Below are positions 1 to 5,751 of a stretch of DNA of 8,844 nucleotides, piece after piece. The stretch lies in contig PMKB01000124.1 of assembly GCA_003157595.1 (NCBI GenBank), positions 1-8,844 on the forward strand, given 5' to 3'. The notes beneath the pieces are model-generated. The model ran no database searches and was not told where the DNA came from. It saw only the letters and a program-made list of their open reading frames with translations. The position numbers were made by a program, and so were the translations under genes. Source of the DNA: Solirubrobacterales bacterium (GTDB lineage Bacteria; Actinomycetota; Thermoleophilia; Solirubrobacterales; Solirubrobacteraceae). Within the stretch, counting starts at the first letter, position 1, and each line of letters starts with the position of its first letter.

Positions 1-1
1 G

Positions 2-790
2 ACCGCGGCGGGCGATGTCGACGTGCGACCAGGCAAGCAGGGCCGCGACCAGCAGGCAGCCGGCGACGAAGACCCACCCCAAGCCGAGCAGCGGGCCGAC
101 GGCCAGGAGCAGGCCCACCGCGGCCAGATGCGAGAGCGCCGCCACGAGCAGCGAACGCCGCCAGCCGATCTTGACCGGCAGCGAGTGGATGCCCTCTCGG
201 CGGGCGAAGTCGAGGTCGAAGATCGCGTAGATGACGTCGAAGCCGCCGACCCAGAGACCGACGGCCAGGAACAGGAGCCAGGCCTGAGGGGCGACAGCGC
301 CCGTCACCGCGACCCAAGCCGCCGCCGGAGCGAGACCGAGGGTGAGACCGAGGAAGTAGTGACAGGCCCAGGTGAAGCGCTTGGTGTATGGGTACAGCAC
401 GAACGCCGCCAAGGGGATAGGCCACAGGAAGCGGCACGGCGGCGACAAGTGGAACGCCGCCAGCACCAGCAGCGCCATCGAGACCAGCGTGAAGGCCCAG
501 ACCTCCCGGAGGCCGAGGCGCCCCGCCGGGATCTCCCGCTCCGCGGTGCGCGGGTTGCGCGCATCGATGCCGGCGTCGATCAGACGGTTGAGGGCCATGG
601 CGGAGCTGCGCGCCCCGACCATGGCCACCGTGATCCAGGCGAGCTGTCTCGGGGTGGGCATGCCTTGGGCGGCGAGAAAGGCGCCGGCATAGGCGAACGG
701 AAGCGCGTAGACGCTGTGCTCGACCTTGATGAGCCGGGCGAAGAGCCCGGGCTTGGTGACGGCGTCGAGGGCGCCCCCCTGCTGGGCCAC
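2..790 (-). CDS. UbiA-family prenyltransferase (4-hydroxybenzoate polyprenyltransferase / MqnP-like), 3' end cut by window
   Basis: This is an integral-membrane prenyltransferase that attaches a polyprenyl chain to an aromatic acceptor in quinone biosynthesis. The reading frame is open from a GTG at 790 to the window edge and gives 263 residues; relatives are usually about 280-300, so only a short C-terminal piece is missing. The first Asp-rich motif is seen as N68-R-L-I-D72-x3-D76-A-R-N-P-R-T (residues 68-82), and the second as D185-V-I-Y-A-x2-D192-x-D194 followed by R-R-E-G-I-H-S-L-P. Both bind Mg-diphosphate in this family. Several hydrophobic segments lie between and after them. The NRLID form, with Arg in place of Asp at the second position, and the REGIHSLP stretch resemble the UbiA/MqnP branch, but the acceptor cannot be told from sequence. 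The GTG lies 10 nt after the stop of the upstream small gene, with no clear Shine-Dalgarno; cotranscription is likely. Family call is firm; menaquinone (futalosine) versus other quinone role is a guess. Confidence 0.9.
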   Translation of the reverse strand, partial: MAQQGGALDAVTKPGLFARLIKVEHSVYALPFAYAGAFLAAQGMPTPRQLAWITVAMVGARSSAMALNRLIDAGIDARNPRTAEREIPAGRLGLREVWAFTLVSMALLVLAAFHLSPPCRFLWPIPLAAFVLYPYTKRFTWACHYFLGLTLGLAPAAAWVAVTGAVAPQAWLLFLAVGLWVGGFDVIYAIFDLDFARREGIHSLPVKIGWRRSLLVAALSHLAAVGLLLAVGPLLGLGWVFVAGCLLVAALLAWSHVDIARRG

Positions 791-800
791 GGCGGGCGAC

Positions 801-1025
801 TCAGGCGTGGGAATCGGCGGCCGGCTTGGCGGCCGGCTTGGCGGCCGGCGCCGCGGGCTTTGCCGAGGCTGCGCCGTTGCTCGCGAGCGCGCGCAGCGCC
901 AGCTCCTCGTCGACGCTCGAGGCCGCGGCCTTCGCGTCGATTCCCGCAGCCTGCAGCTTGACCAGCAGCTCCTTGGTGCTCAGGCCCTGGGCCTTCGCGA
1001 TCTCGTGCACGCGTTTCTTTGCCAT
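801..1025 (-). CDS. Free-standing IF-2 N-terminal domain protein (74 aa), possible infB remnant
   Basis: The first 50 residues match the IF2_N module at the N-terminus of bacterial initiation factor IF-2: it begins M-A-K-K-R-V-H-E-I-A-K, continues with G-L-S-T-K-E-L-L and ends in A-S-S-V-D-E-E. About 24 residues of Ala/Lys/Pro-rich linker follow (repeats of K-P-A-A), as in the IF-2 linker, and then a TGA at 803-801. No G domain, domain II or C-terminal domain of IF-2 occurs anywhere in the window; a prenyltransferase gene begins 10 nt downstream. The ATG overlaps the ylxR stop by one base (TGATG), the usual ylxR-infB coupling. IF-2 is essential, so a full or differently arranged infB should lie elsewhere. 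The gene may be a real domain-only protein retained in the operon, or the 5' stub of an infB broken by rearrangement. Its role is unknown. Confidence 0.85.
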   Translation of the reverse strand: MAKKRVHEIAKAQGLSTKELLVKLQAAGIDAKAAASSVDEELALRALASNGAASAKPAAPAAKPAAKPAADSHA

Positions 1026-1252
1026 CAGCGCACCGATTCTACGGTCTGTGCGTCAATCGAGAACGACCGGCGAAATGCGCGCTGCAGGCCACCGCGGCGC
1101 CGCGAGCGCGCGAGGCAGGCGTCCGAGCACACATAGGCGCCCCGGCCCGGCATGCGCTGGTCGCGGTCGACGAGCAGCACGCCGTCGCCGATCGCCAAGC
1201 GCACGAGTTCGTGCTTTGGCGCCCTTCGCCCGCATCCTGCGCAGCGCCGCAG
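1025..1252 (-). CDS. ylxR: YlxR/RnpM-family RNA-binding protein, no canonical start codon
   Basis: The frame encodes a clear YlxR (DUF448) protein: R-R-C-A-G-C-G-R-R-x-P-K-x-E-L-V-R-L at the N-terminus, then the family signature P-G-R-G-A-Y-V-C followed by S-D-A-C-L, and a C-terminal R-A-F-R-R-S-F. YlxR is a small RNA-binding protein normally found between nusA and infB; the Bacillus subtilis member (RnpM) binds RNase P RNA. The stop overlaps the next ATG by one base. The start is problematic: between the in-frame TAA at 1456-1454 and the first Cys codon there is no ATG, GTG or TTG. The coordinates given assume a CTG at 1252, 17 nt after the nusA stop, giving 75 residues. An ATA overlapping the nusA TAG, a frameshift from the nusA tail, or a sequencing indel are alternatives. 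Family identity is firm and the 5' end is not. Confidence 0.87.
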   Translation of the reverse strand: MRRCAGCGRRAPKHELVRLAIGDGVLLVDRDQRMPGRGAYVCSDACLARSRRRGGLQRAFRRSFSIDAQTVESVR

Positions 1253-1269
1253 CGGCGGCTGCGAGCCGG

Positions 1270-2703
1270 CTATGACGCCGGCCCTTCGACGGCGGGCCCC
1301 CCGACGGCAGGAGCCTCGACGGCGGGACCCTCGACGGCAGGACCCTCGACGGGGGGAGCCTCGGCTGCAGGAGCCTCGACGGCAGGAGCCGCGACGGCAG
1401 GACCCTCGGCTGCGGTCTCGACGGGGGTCTCGACGGGGGTCTCGAGCGCCTGGTTAGCCCCCGCGACGGCGGTCTCGAGCGCCTGGTGAGCTTCGAGTCC
1501 GCAGTAGCGCGATCCTGGCAGCGACGCGTTGGGGCAGCGACGGCCGTTGCTCATCACAGCCGCGCAGCGACCCGAAGCCTCGAGCTGCTCGCCGTAGCCC
1601 TGCTCGGCCTCCTCGGCGGCGAACTCGCTCTCGGACTTGATGTCCACGCGCCAGCCCGTCAGCCGCGCCGCAAGTCGCGCGTTCTGGCCTTCGCGGCCGA
1701 TCGCCAGCGAGAGCTGGTCGTCGGGAACGATCACCGTCGCCTGCTTGGCCGCGTCGTCGACCAGCACCTCGCGCACGCGCGCCGGTGAGAGCGCCTTGGC
1801 GACGAAGCGCGCCGGCTCGTCGTTGTAGGGAATGATGTCGATCTTCTCGCCCCGCAGCTCGGAGACGACCATGCGCACGCGCGAGCCGCGCGGGCCGACG
1901 CAGGCGCCGACCGGATCGACGCCGTCGGCGTGCGAGATGACGGCGATCTTGGAGCGGTAGCCCGGCTCGCGGGCGACGCCGGCGATCTCGACCAGGCCGT
2001 CGGCGATCTCGGGGACCTCCAGCTCGAACAGCTTCTTGATCAGCTCGGTGTCGCGGCGCGAGACGATGATGCTCGGGCCCTTCGTCGAGGGCGAGACCTC
2101 CTTGATCACGGCCTTGATCCGCTGCGAGTGGTCGTAGCGCTCGCCGTCGACCTGCTCGGACTTCGGCAGCAGCGCCTCCACGCGCTCGCGCAGCTGGACC
2201 AGCGTGTAGCGCGAATCGGACTGCTGCACGATGCCGGTGATCAGCTCGCCGACGCGGTCGCGGTACTCCTCGTACATCATGTCGCGCTCGGCCTCGCGGA
2301 TCCTCTGCAGGATCACCTGCTTGGCGGTCTGCGCGGCGATTCGCCCAAAGTCGCCGGGCGTCACGTCGCGCTCCTCGATCTGGTCGCGGTACTGCTCGAA
2401 CTTGGCCGGATCGATCTCGGGGTCTTCGGGCTCGCGCATCTCGCCGGTCTCGGGGTCGATCGTCGTCGCCTCGTCGATCGTCTCGACGATCAGGTGGGCC
2501 TCGAGGCGCTCGGGGATGATCAGCTCGATCACGCGGAAGTCCGCGGTCTCGCGGTCGATCTCGACCCGCGCGTACTTCGCCGAGCCGGGCTGTTTCTTGT
2601 AGGCCGAAAGCAGTGCGTCCTCGAGCGCGACCATCAGCTTCTCGGGCTCGATGCCCTTCTCGCGCGCAAGCGCGTTCATCGCATCCAGGATCTCACGTGA
2701 CAT
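1270..2703 (-). CDS. nusA: Transcription termination/antitermination factor NusA with Cys/His and repeat C-terminal extension
   Basis: NusA binds RNA polymerase and nascent RNA and modulates pausing, intrinsic termination and antitermination. The 477 residues show the N-terminal RNAP-binding domain (about 1-135, starting M-S-R-E-I-L-D-A), an S1 domain (about 150-200) and two KH domains. KH1 includes [13 protein letters not shown] (263-275); KH2 includes [13 protein letters not shown] (333-345). After the KH core come C380-x9-C390-x10-C401-x4-H406, a likely zinc-binding knuckle, and then about 70 residues of low complexity made of V-E-G-P-A / V-E-A-P-A pentapeptides. The ATG at 2703 is set by a strong GGAGGAG (2717-2711) lying over the end of rimP. 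It is cotranscribed with rimP upstream and ylxR downstream, the standard order. The core family call is certain; the function of the extension is unknown. Confidence 0.97.
   Translation of the reverse strand: MSREILDAMNALAREKGIEPEKLMVALEDALLSAYKKQPGSAKYARVEIDRETADFRVIELIIPERLEAHLIVETIDEATTIDPETGEMREPEDPEIDPAKFEQYRDQIEERDVTPGDFGRIAAQTAKQVILQRIREAERDMMYEEYRDRVGELITGIVQQSDSRYTLVQLRERVEALLPKSEQVDGERYDHSQRIKAVIKEVSPSTKGPSIIVSRRDTELIKKLFELEVPEIADGLVEIAGVAREPGYRSKIAVISHADGVDPVGACVGPRGSRVRMVVSELRGEKIDIIPYNDEPARFVAKALSPARVREVLVDDAAKQATVIVPDDQLSLAIGREGQNARLAARLTGWRVDIKSESEFAAEEAEQGYGEQLEASGRCAAVMSNGRRCPNASLPGSRYCGLEAHQALETAVAGANQALETPVETPVETAAEGPAVAAPAVEAPAAEAPPVEGPAVEGPAVEAPAVGGPAVEGPAS
1273..1485 (-). 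repeat. Imperfect 15-bp tandem repeats encoding the NusA pentapeptide tail
   Basis: The 3' end of nusA is built of repeated 15-bp units (on the minus strand roughly GTCGAGGCTCCTGCC, with variants) coding for V-E-A-P-A / V-E-G-P-A, preceded by a shorter 12-bp duplication coding for E-T-P-V E-T-P-V. The units vary at third positions and by Glu/Ala/Gly replacement. The tract is likely prone to unit gain and loss, and contains homopolymer runs (C6, G6) where the ribosome or a sequencing assembly could slip. Confidence 0.85.
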
Positions 2704-2707
2704 GTGC

Positions 2708-3127
2708 CTACTCCTCCACCAGATGGGACCGCTTGATCGCGGCGTAGGGGATCGCGACGATCCCCTCCGGCGCGGCGAGGGTGACCTCGTGTGCGCTGGC
2801 GCCGATCAGCTCGCCGACCACGCTGGCGGGCTCCGCCACCCCGGCGCACGCAGCGGTGCGCACACGGGCGCGGCGACCGACGAAGCGCTGGAAGTGCTCC
2901 GGCTTGGTCAGCGGGCGCTTGGGGCCGGGTGAGCTGACCTCGAGCGCGTAGCTCTCGCGGAGGTCTGTGAGAGCGTTCGTGACGCGCTCACACAGCGCGA
3001 GCGTGACGCCCTCGGGATGGTCGATGAAGATTCGCAGGGTGTCGCCGGAACGCTCCACGAGCAGCACTTCGACCTCGGGCTCGGTGGCCTTCAGACGCTG
3101 CTCGATGTCTGCCTGTAGCTGTTCCAT
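2708..3127 (-). CDS. rimP: Ribosome maturation factor RimP
   Basis: RimP assists assembly of the 30S ribosomal subunit. The 139-residue protein from the ATG at 3127 (M-E-Q-L-Q-A-D-I-E) carries the family core: L-R-I-F-I-D in the N-terminal alpha/beta domain, then the hallmark L-E-V-S-S-P-G-x-K-R-P-L followed by H-F-Q-R-F-V-G. The C-terminal Sm-like barrel ends with P-Y-A-A-I-K-R-S-H-L-V. Length fits the family (about 140-170). An in-frame GTG at 3190 would add 21 residues, but it lies at the expected transcription start and its extension (ending A-R-F-F-F-V) is encoded by the hairpin-T8 element, so the ATG is preferred. No Shine-Dalgarno precedes the ATG; the T8 tract ends four bases before it. 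nusA follows after 4 nt, with its ribosome binding site inside the rimP end. Confidence 0.95.
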   Translation of the reverse strand: MEQLQADIEQRLKATEPEVEVLLVERSGDTLRIFIDHPEGVTLALCERVTNALTDLRESYALEVSSPGPKRPLTKPEHFQRFVGRRARVRTAACAGVAEPASVVGELIGASAHEVTLAAPEGIVAIPYAAIKRSHLVEE

Positions 3128-3131
3128 GACG

Positions 3132-3155
3132 AAAAAAAAGCGGGCGAGGGCCCAC
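3132..3155 (-). terminator. Hairpin plus T8 in the rimP leader, possible attenuator
   Basis: On the minus strand GTGGGC (3155-3150) pairs with GCCCGC (3145-3140), including one G-U, around a 4-nt CCTC loop. The stem is followed at once by eight T residues (3139-3132). This is the form of an intrinsic terminator, yet it ends only four bases before the rimP ATG and inside the leader of the rimP-nusA transcript. It may therefore attenuate its own operon; NusA stimulates termination at such hairpins, so feedback is conceivable. The upstream gene already has its own terminator-like hairpin. It has not been shown to terminate. Confidence 0.6.
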
Positions 3156-3161
3156 TTCGAC

Positions 3162-3190
3162 GCACCGCCAACATCGCTTCCAGGCGGCAC
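3162..3190 (-). other. Leader stem-loop upstream of the rimP attenuator-like hairpin
   Basis: GTGCCGCC (3190-3183) can pair with GGCGGTGC (3169-3162), with two G-U pairs and a 13-nt loop. It begins close to the predicted transcription start and is 6 nt upstream of the hairpin-T8. Together they make a compact two-hairpin leader. Pairing is by eye only. Confidence 0.4.
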
Positions 3191-3196
3191 TCACCG

Positions 3197-3225
3197 AGGA
3201 TAGCACTCTCAGGGCAAGGCAAAAA
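3197..3225 (-). promoter_or_regulatory. Candidate promoter for rimP-nusA
   Basis: TATCCT at 3202-3197 resembles a -10 box. A -35 region at 17-bp spacing would be TTTTTG (3225-3220), which is weak and lies in the T tract of the preceding terminator. Transcription would start near 3190, giving a leader of about 60 nt that holds the two hairpins. The position between the coaBC terminator and rimP supports it; the poor -35 lowers confidence. Confidence 0.4.
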
Positions 3226-3263
3226 AATGCCGGTCGAGGTCATCCGCGCAGTTCGTCGACGGC
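3221..3263 (-). terminator. Intrinsic terminator overlapping the 3' end of coaBC
   Basis: On the minus strand GCCGTCGA (3263-3256) pairs with TCGACCGGC (3237-3229) with one bulged C. The loop contains the coaBC stop codon, and the stem is followed by an A and seven T residues (3227-3221). The left arm lies inside the coding sequence. This likely ends the mihF-gmk-rpoZ-coaBC transcript and separates it from rimP. Confidence 0.6.
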
Positions 3264-4460
3264 GTCGAGCACGGCCTCCGCGATCGCGCGTTTTGGGGCC
3301 GGCCCGACCTGACGCTCGCCGTCGGGCGTGATGATCGTGACCGCGTTACGCTCGGCGTCAAAGCCGATGCCGGGCTCGGAGACGTCGTTGCAGACGATCG
3401 CATCCAGGCCCTTCACGGCCAGCTTCCCGCGCGCCCGTTCGACCCCGCCCGGGCCGTGCTCGGCAGCGAAGCCGACCACCGTCTGCCCCTCGCGCCGGCG
3501 CGCCGCCAGCGCGCTGAGAACATCCTCGGTCGCCTCGAGCTTCAGCGTCTGCGCCTGCCCCTTCGCGATCTTGCCCGCCACCGCCGCCACGGGACGAAAA
3601 TCCGCCACGGCCGCGCACATGAGCAGGACGTCGGCGGCGCCGAACTCCGCCTCGCAGGCCCCCGCCAGCTCGGCGGCGGTGCTCACGTTGACGTAGCGAA
3701 TCCCGGGCGCGTGTGGGAGCGAGACGTTCGCCGCGACGACGACCACCTCCGATCCGCGCGCGGCGGCGGCGGCGGCGAGCGCGAACCCCATGCGGCCGGA
3801 GGAGCGGTTGCCGAGGTAGCGCACGGCGTCGATCGGCTCGCGGGTGCCGCCGGCGGTGACGAGCGTCCGCGTGCCGCTCCAGCGCCCGCCCGCCAGTCGC
3901 GCGTCGACCGCGGCGAGCAGCTCGGCGGGCTCGGGCAGCCGTCCGGGGCCCCACTCTCCGACGGTGGCCAGCCGGCCGGTGCCGGGCGTGAGCACCTCTA
4001 TCCCCCGCTCGCGCAGCAGCGCGATGTTGTCCTGCGTCGCCGCGTTTGCCCACATCCGGTCGTTCATCGCGGGCGCGACGATCAGCGGACAGGCAGCGCC
4101 AAGCGCCGCCGTGGCGAGCAGGTTGTCGGCGTGACCGTGCGCGAGCTTGGCGATCGTGTTGGCCGACGCCGGCGCGATCAGGAAGACCTCGGCGGCGGCG
4201 GTCAGCCCGAGGTGGGCGGCCGGGTCGTGGTCGGGCAACGGGTCACCGGGAAAGGCGCCGCGCAGCGGGTCGCGCTCGAACTCGTCGGTCAGCACCGGGG
4301 CGCCGCTCAGCGCCGCGAACGAGGCGGCGCCGACGAAGCGCTGCGCGTTGCGCGTCTGGATCACGCGCACGCTGTGGCCTTCGGCGGTCGCCAGGCGCAC
4401 GACTTCGAGCGCCTTGTAGGCGGCGATCCCACCGCTCACCCCGAGCAGCAGCCGGGCCAT
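3240..4460 (-). CDS. coaBC: Bifunctional phosphopantothenoylcysteine decarboxylase / phosphopantothenate-cysteine ligase
   Basis: This enzyme catalyses two steps of coenzyme A synthesis: joining cysteine to 4'-phosphopantothenate (CoaB, C-terminal) and decarboxylating the product (CoaC, N-terminal, FMN-dependent). The 406 residues begin with the flavoprotein motif G-V-S-G-G-I-A-A-Y-K (7-16). A His at 83 fits the catalytic His, and P-A-M-N (130-133) fits the substrate-binding motif. The ligase half has T-A-G-G-T-R-E-P-I-D-x-V-R (202-214), N-R-S-S-G-x-M-G (218-225), A-A-V-A-D-F-R-P (283-290) and K297/K300 of the K-x2-K motif. The usual decarboxylase L-A-C-G-D is not present; the site reads G-R-L-A-T-V-G-E-W-G-P-G-R-L (162-175), without a Cys. 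The ATG is 12 nt after the rpoZ stop, with a weak AGG upstream. It sits in the conserved gmk-rpoZ-coaBC order. Confidence 0.96.
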   Translation of the reverse strand: MARLLLGVSGGIAAYKALEVVRLATAEGHSVRVIQTRNAQRFVGAASFAALSGAPVLTDEFERDPLRGAFPGDPLPDHDPAAHLGLTAAAEVFLIAPASANTIAKLAHGHADNLLATAALGAACPLIVAPAMNDRMWANAATQDNIALLRERGIEVLTPGTGRLATVGEWGPGRLPEPAELLAAVDARLAGGRWSGTRTLVTAGGTREPIDAVRYLGNRSSGRMGFALAAAAAARGSEVVVVAANVSLPHAPGIRYVNVSTAAELAGACEAEFGAADVLLMCAAVADFRPVAAVAGKIAKGQAQTLKLEATEDVLSALAARRREGQTVVGFAAEHGPGGVERARGKLAVKGLDAIVCNDVSEPGIGFDAERNAVTIITPDGERQVGPAPKRAIAEAVLDAVDELRG

Positions 4461-4472
4461 CAGGGCCTGTTG

Positions 4473-4700
4473 CTACCGGTAGTGGTACTTCAGCTTGCCG
4501 GCGGCGACTTCCTCGAGCGCGATCGTGAGGTAGTTCTTCGAGCCGGTGTCGACCATCGGCGGCGGGAACTCGTCAAAGCTCCCCTCCCCGAGGTTCTGGT
4601 AGTAGGAGTTGATCTGGCGTGCGCGCTTGGCGGCGACGATGACGCTCGCGTAATTGGAGTCCACGTGCTCAAGCAGTTTGTCGATGCGGGGAGAGATCAC
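4473..4700 (-). CDS. rpoZ: DNA-directed RNA polymerase omega subunit
   Basis: Omega is the small subunit that helps assemble and stabilise RNA polymerase around beta-prime. The 75-residue protein has the family pattern: P-R-I-D-K-L-L near the N-terminus, then S-N-Y-A-S-V-I-V-A-A-K-R-A-R-Q-I-N, and a C-terminal K-N-Y-L-T-I-A-L-E-E-V-A-A-G-K. The middle insert rich in Gly, Phe, Pro and Asp (about 37-52) is of the type seen in actinobacterial omega proteins. The start is a GTG at 4700 that directly abuts the gmk TGA, so translation is probably coupled; no Shine-Dalgarno is evident. Its place between gmk and coaBC is conserved. Confidence 0.95.
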   Translation of the reverse strand: MISPRIDKLLEHVDSNYASVIVAAKRARQINSYYQNLGEGSFDEFPPPMVDTGSKNYLTIALEEVAAGKLKYHYR

Positions 4701-5255
4701 TCAACCAGTGTACTGCAGGTAGATCTCGTCCAGTTCGGAGGTGGCGCGGTCGAGTGAGTCGTTGACGACGACGAAGCGGAACTCCTCGCGCGCCGCAAGC
4801 TCCGTCTCGGCGATCGCCAGGCGCCGCGCCATCGCCGCCGGATCCTCGGCGCCGCGGCCTCGCAGCCGCTCGCGCAACTGCTCGAGCGAGCGCGGCGCGA
4901 TGAAGATCGCCACGGCGTCCGCCATCGCTGCGCGAACCTGGCGCGCTCCCTGCAGCTCGATCTCCAGCACCACCGGCGCGCCGCCGCGCGCGCGACGCTC
5001 GAGCTCCGCGCGCAGCGTGCCGTAGCGATGCCCGGCGTAGCTGGCGTGCTCGACGAACTCACCCGCGGCTAGACGCCGGTCGAAATCGTCCTCGGTCAGG
5101 AAGTGGTAGGCGACCCCGTCCTGCTCGCCCGGCCGCGGCGCGCGCGTGGTCGCCGACACCGACAGCTCGAGCTCGCGATGGCGCTCGCGCAGCGCCGCGA
5201 TCAGCGTGCCCTTGCCGACCCCCGACGGTCCCGTGATGACGAATACGGCGGCCAT
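4701..5255 (-). CDS. gmk: Guanylate kinase
   Basis: The enzyme phosphorylates GMP (and dGMP) to GDP with ATP, feeding guanine nucleotide pools. The 184 residues are of normal length. The P-loop is G9-P-S-G-V-G-K-G-T17. The GMP-binding segment S-V-S-A-T-T-R-A-P-R-P-G-E follows from residue 32 and continues through G-V-A-Y-H-F. The E-I-E-L-Q-G-A stretch (98-104) has Glu where E-I-D-x-Q-G-A is commoner, and the lid contains R-G-R-G-A-E-D (132-138). The ATG at 5255 has no visible Shine-Dalgarno. It follows mihF after 146 bp and abuts rpoZ, as in other actinobacteria. Confidence 0.97.
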   Translation of the reverse strand: MAAVFVITGPSGVGKGTLIAALRERHRELELSVSATTRAPRPGEQDGVAYHFLTEDDFDRRLAAGEFVEHASYAGHRYGTLRAELERRARGGAPVVLEIELQGARQVRAAMADAVAIFIAPRSLEQLRERLRGRGAEDPAAMARRLAIAETELAAREEFRFVVVNDSLDRATSELDEIYLQYTG

Positions 5256-5401
5256 GAGCGAACGCGAAGCTTATGGCGCGCTGCGGCCGCGGCCGGTTCT
5301 GCGATCGCGGGCTTGGCGATACGACCGCGCTCAGGGGTACACGCCGCAGGTGCGCCCGGCCGCTGTGATCGCGGGCTGCGCGCGCTTTGCTGCCCCCACG
5401 C
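5256..5401. other. Intergenic gap between mihF and gmk
   Basis: These 146 bp are very GC-rich with several short palindromic runs (for example around 5283-5295). No stem followed by a T run and no convincing promoter pair was seen on the minus strand. A CATAAG near 5268 could be a poor -10 for gmk, but no -35 matches it. Cotranscription of mihF and gmk remains possible. Confidence 0.5.
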
Positions 5402-5743
5402 TCAGCGGTGCAGCAGCGAGACCAGCTCGGCGCGCTGGCGCTCGGAGAGGCCGCCGATCGTCTTGCTCGGCGAGATGCGGCAGTGCGTGAGGATCTTGTT
5501 CACCTTCACGCGCCCGTACTTGGGCACCGCGAGCAGCATGTCAAAGACCTTCGCGGTCTCGAGGAACTCGGGTGGGTCCAAGAGCAGCTGCTGGATCGAG
5601 TGGCGACCAGCTTTGAGGTCGCGCTTCAGCTGCGCGCGCTGCGAGCGGATCTCGTTCGCTCGGGCCAGCGCGTCCATGCGCTGATTGAACGAACGCTCCG
5701 GTGTGGCGGGCCCTTTTTGGAGCGTCTGCTGACCAAGCGACAT
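5402..5743 (-). CDS. mihF: Actinobacterial-type integration host factor (mIHF)
   Basis: mIHF is a small nucleoid-associated protein of Actinobacteria, unrelated in fold to the HU/IHF family, that binds and bends DNA. From the ATG at 5743 the protein has 113 residues. A long basic helix runs through about 26-47 (A-L-A-R-A-N-E-I-R-S-Q-R-A-Q-L-K-R). The helix-two-turn-helix DNA-binding module follows with L-L-A-V-P-K-Y-G-R-V-K-V-N-K-I-L (70-85), R-I-S-P-S-K-T-I (89-96) and G-L-S-E-R-Q-R-A-E-L (98-107). These match the mycobacterial protein in order and spacing. A longer in-frame start at 5779 would lie on the -35 box and is rejected. The promoter puts the transcription start within about two bases of the ATG, so the mRNA looks leaderless. 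It precedes gmk, as in Mycobacterium tuberculosis. Confidence 0.94.
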   Translation of the reverse strand: MSLGQQTLQKGPATPERSFNQRMDALARANEIRSQRAQLKRDLKAGRHSIQQLLLDPPEFLETAKVFDMLLAVPKYGRVKVNKILTHCRISPSKTIGGLSERQRAELVSLLHR

Positions 5744-5751
5744 GGGCGGCG

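Noticed and set aside
23..961. Long plus-strand open frame (312 codons)
   Set aside because: It is antisense to the UbiA-family gene and the IF2_N gene and reads as low-complexity Arg/Gly/Glu/Asp with no domain; a shadow of high GC.
1053..1235. 60-codon minus-strand ATG frame after nusA
   Set aside because: It is out of frame with the clear YlxR sequence over the same bases and encodes only Arg/Ala/Pro-rich sequence.
1273..1485. CRISPR-like or non-coding repeat array
   Set aside because: The units are contiguous 15-mers without spacers and keep the nusA reading frame, so they are coding repeats.
3456..4757. 433-codon plus-strand open frame
   Set aside because: It lies antisense to coaBC, rpoZ and the gmk end, which have strong family matches; its composition is typical of antisense frames in GC-rich DNA.
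5283..5295. GC-rich palindromes before gmk as a terminator or operator
   Set aside because: No T run follows, and such short GC palindromes are expected by chance at this base composition.
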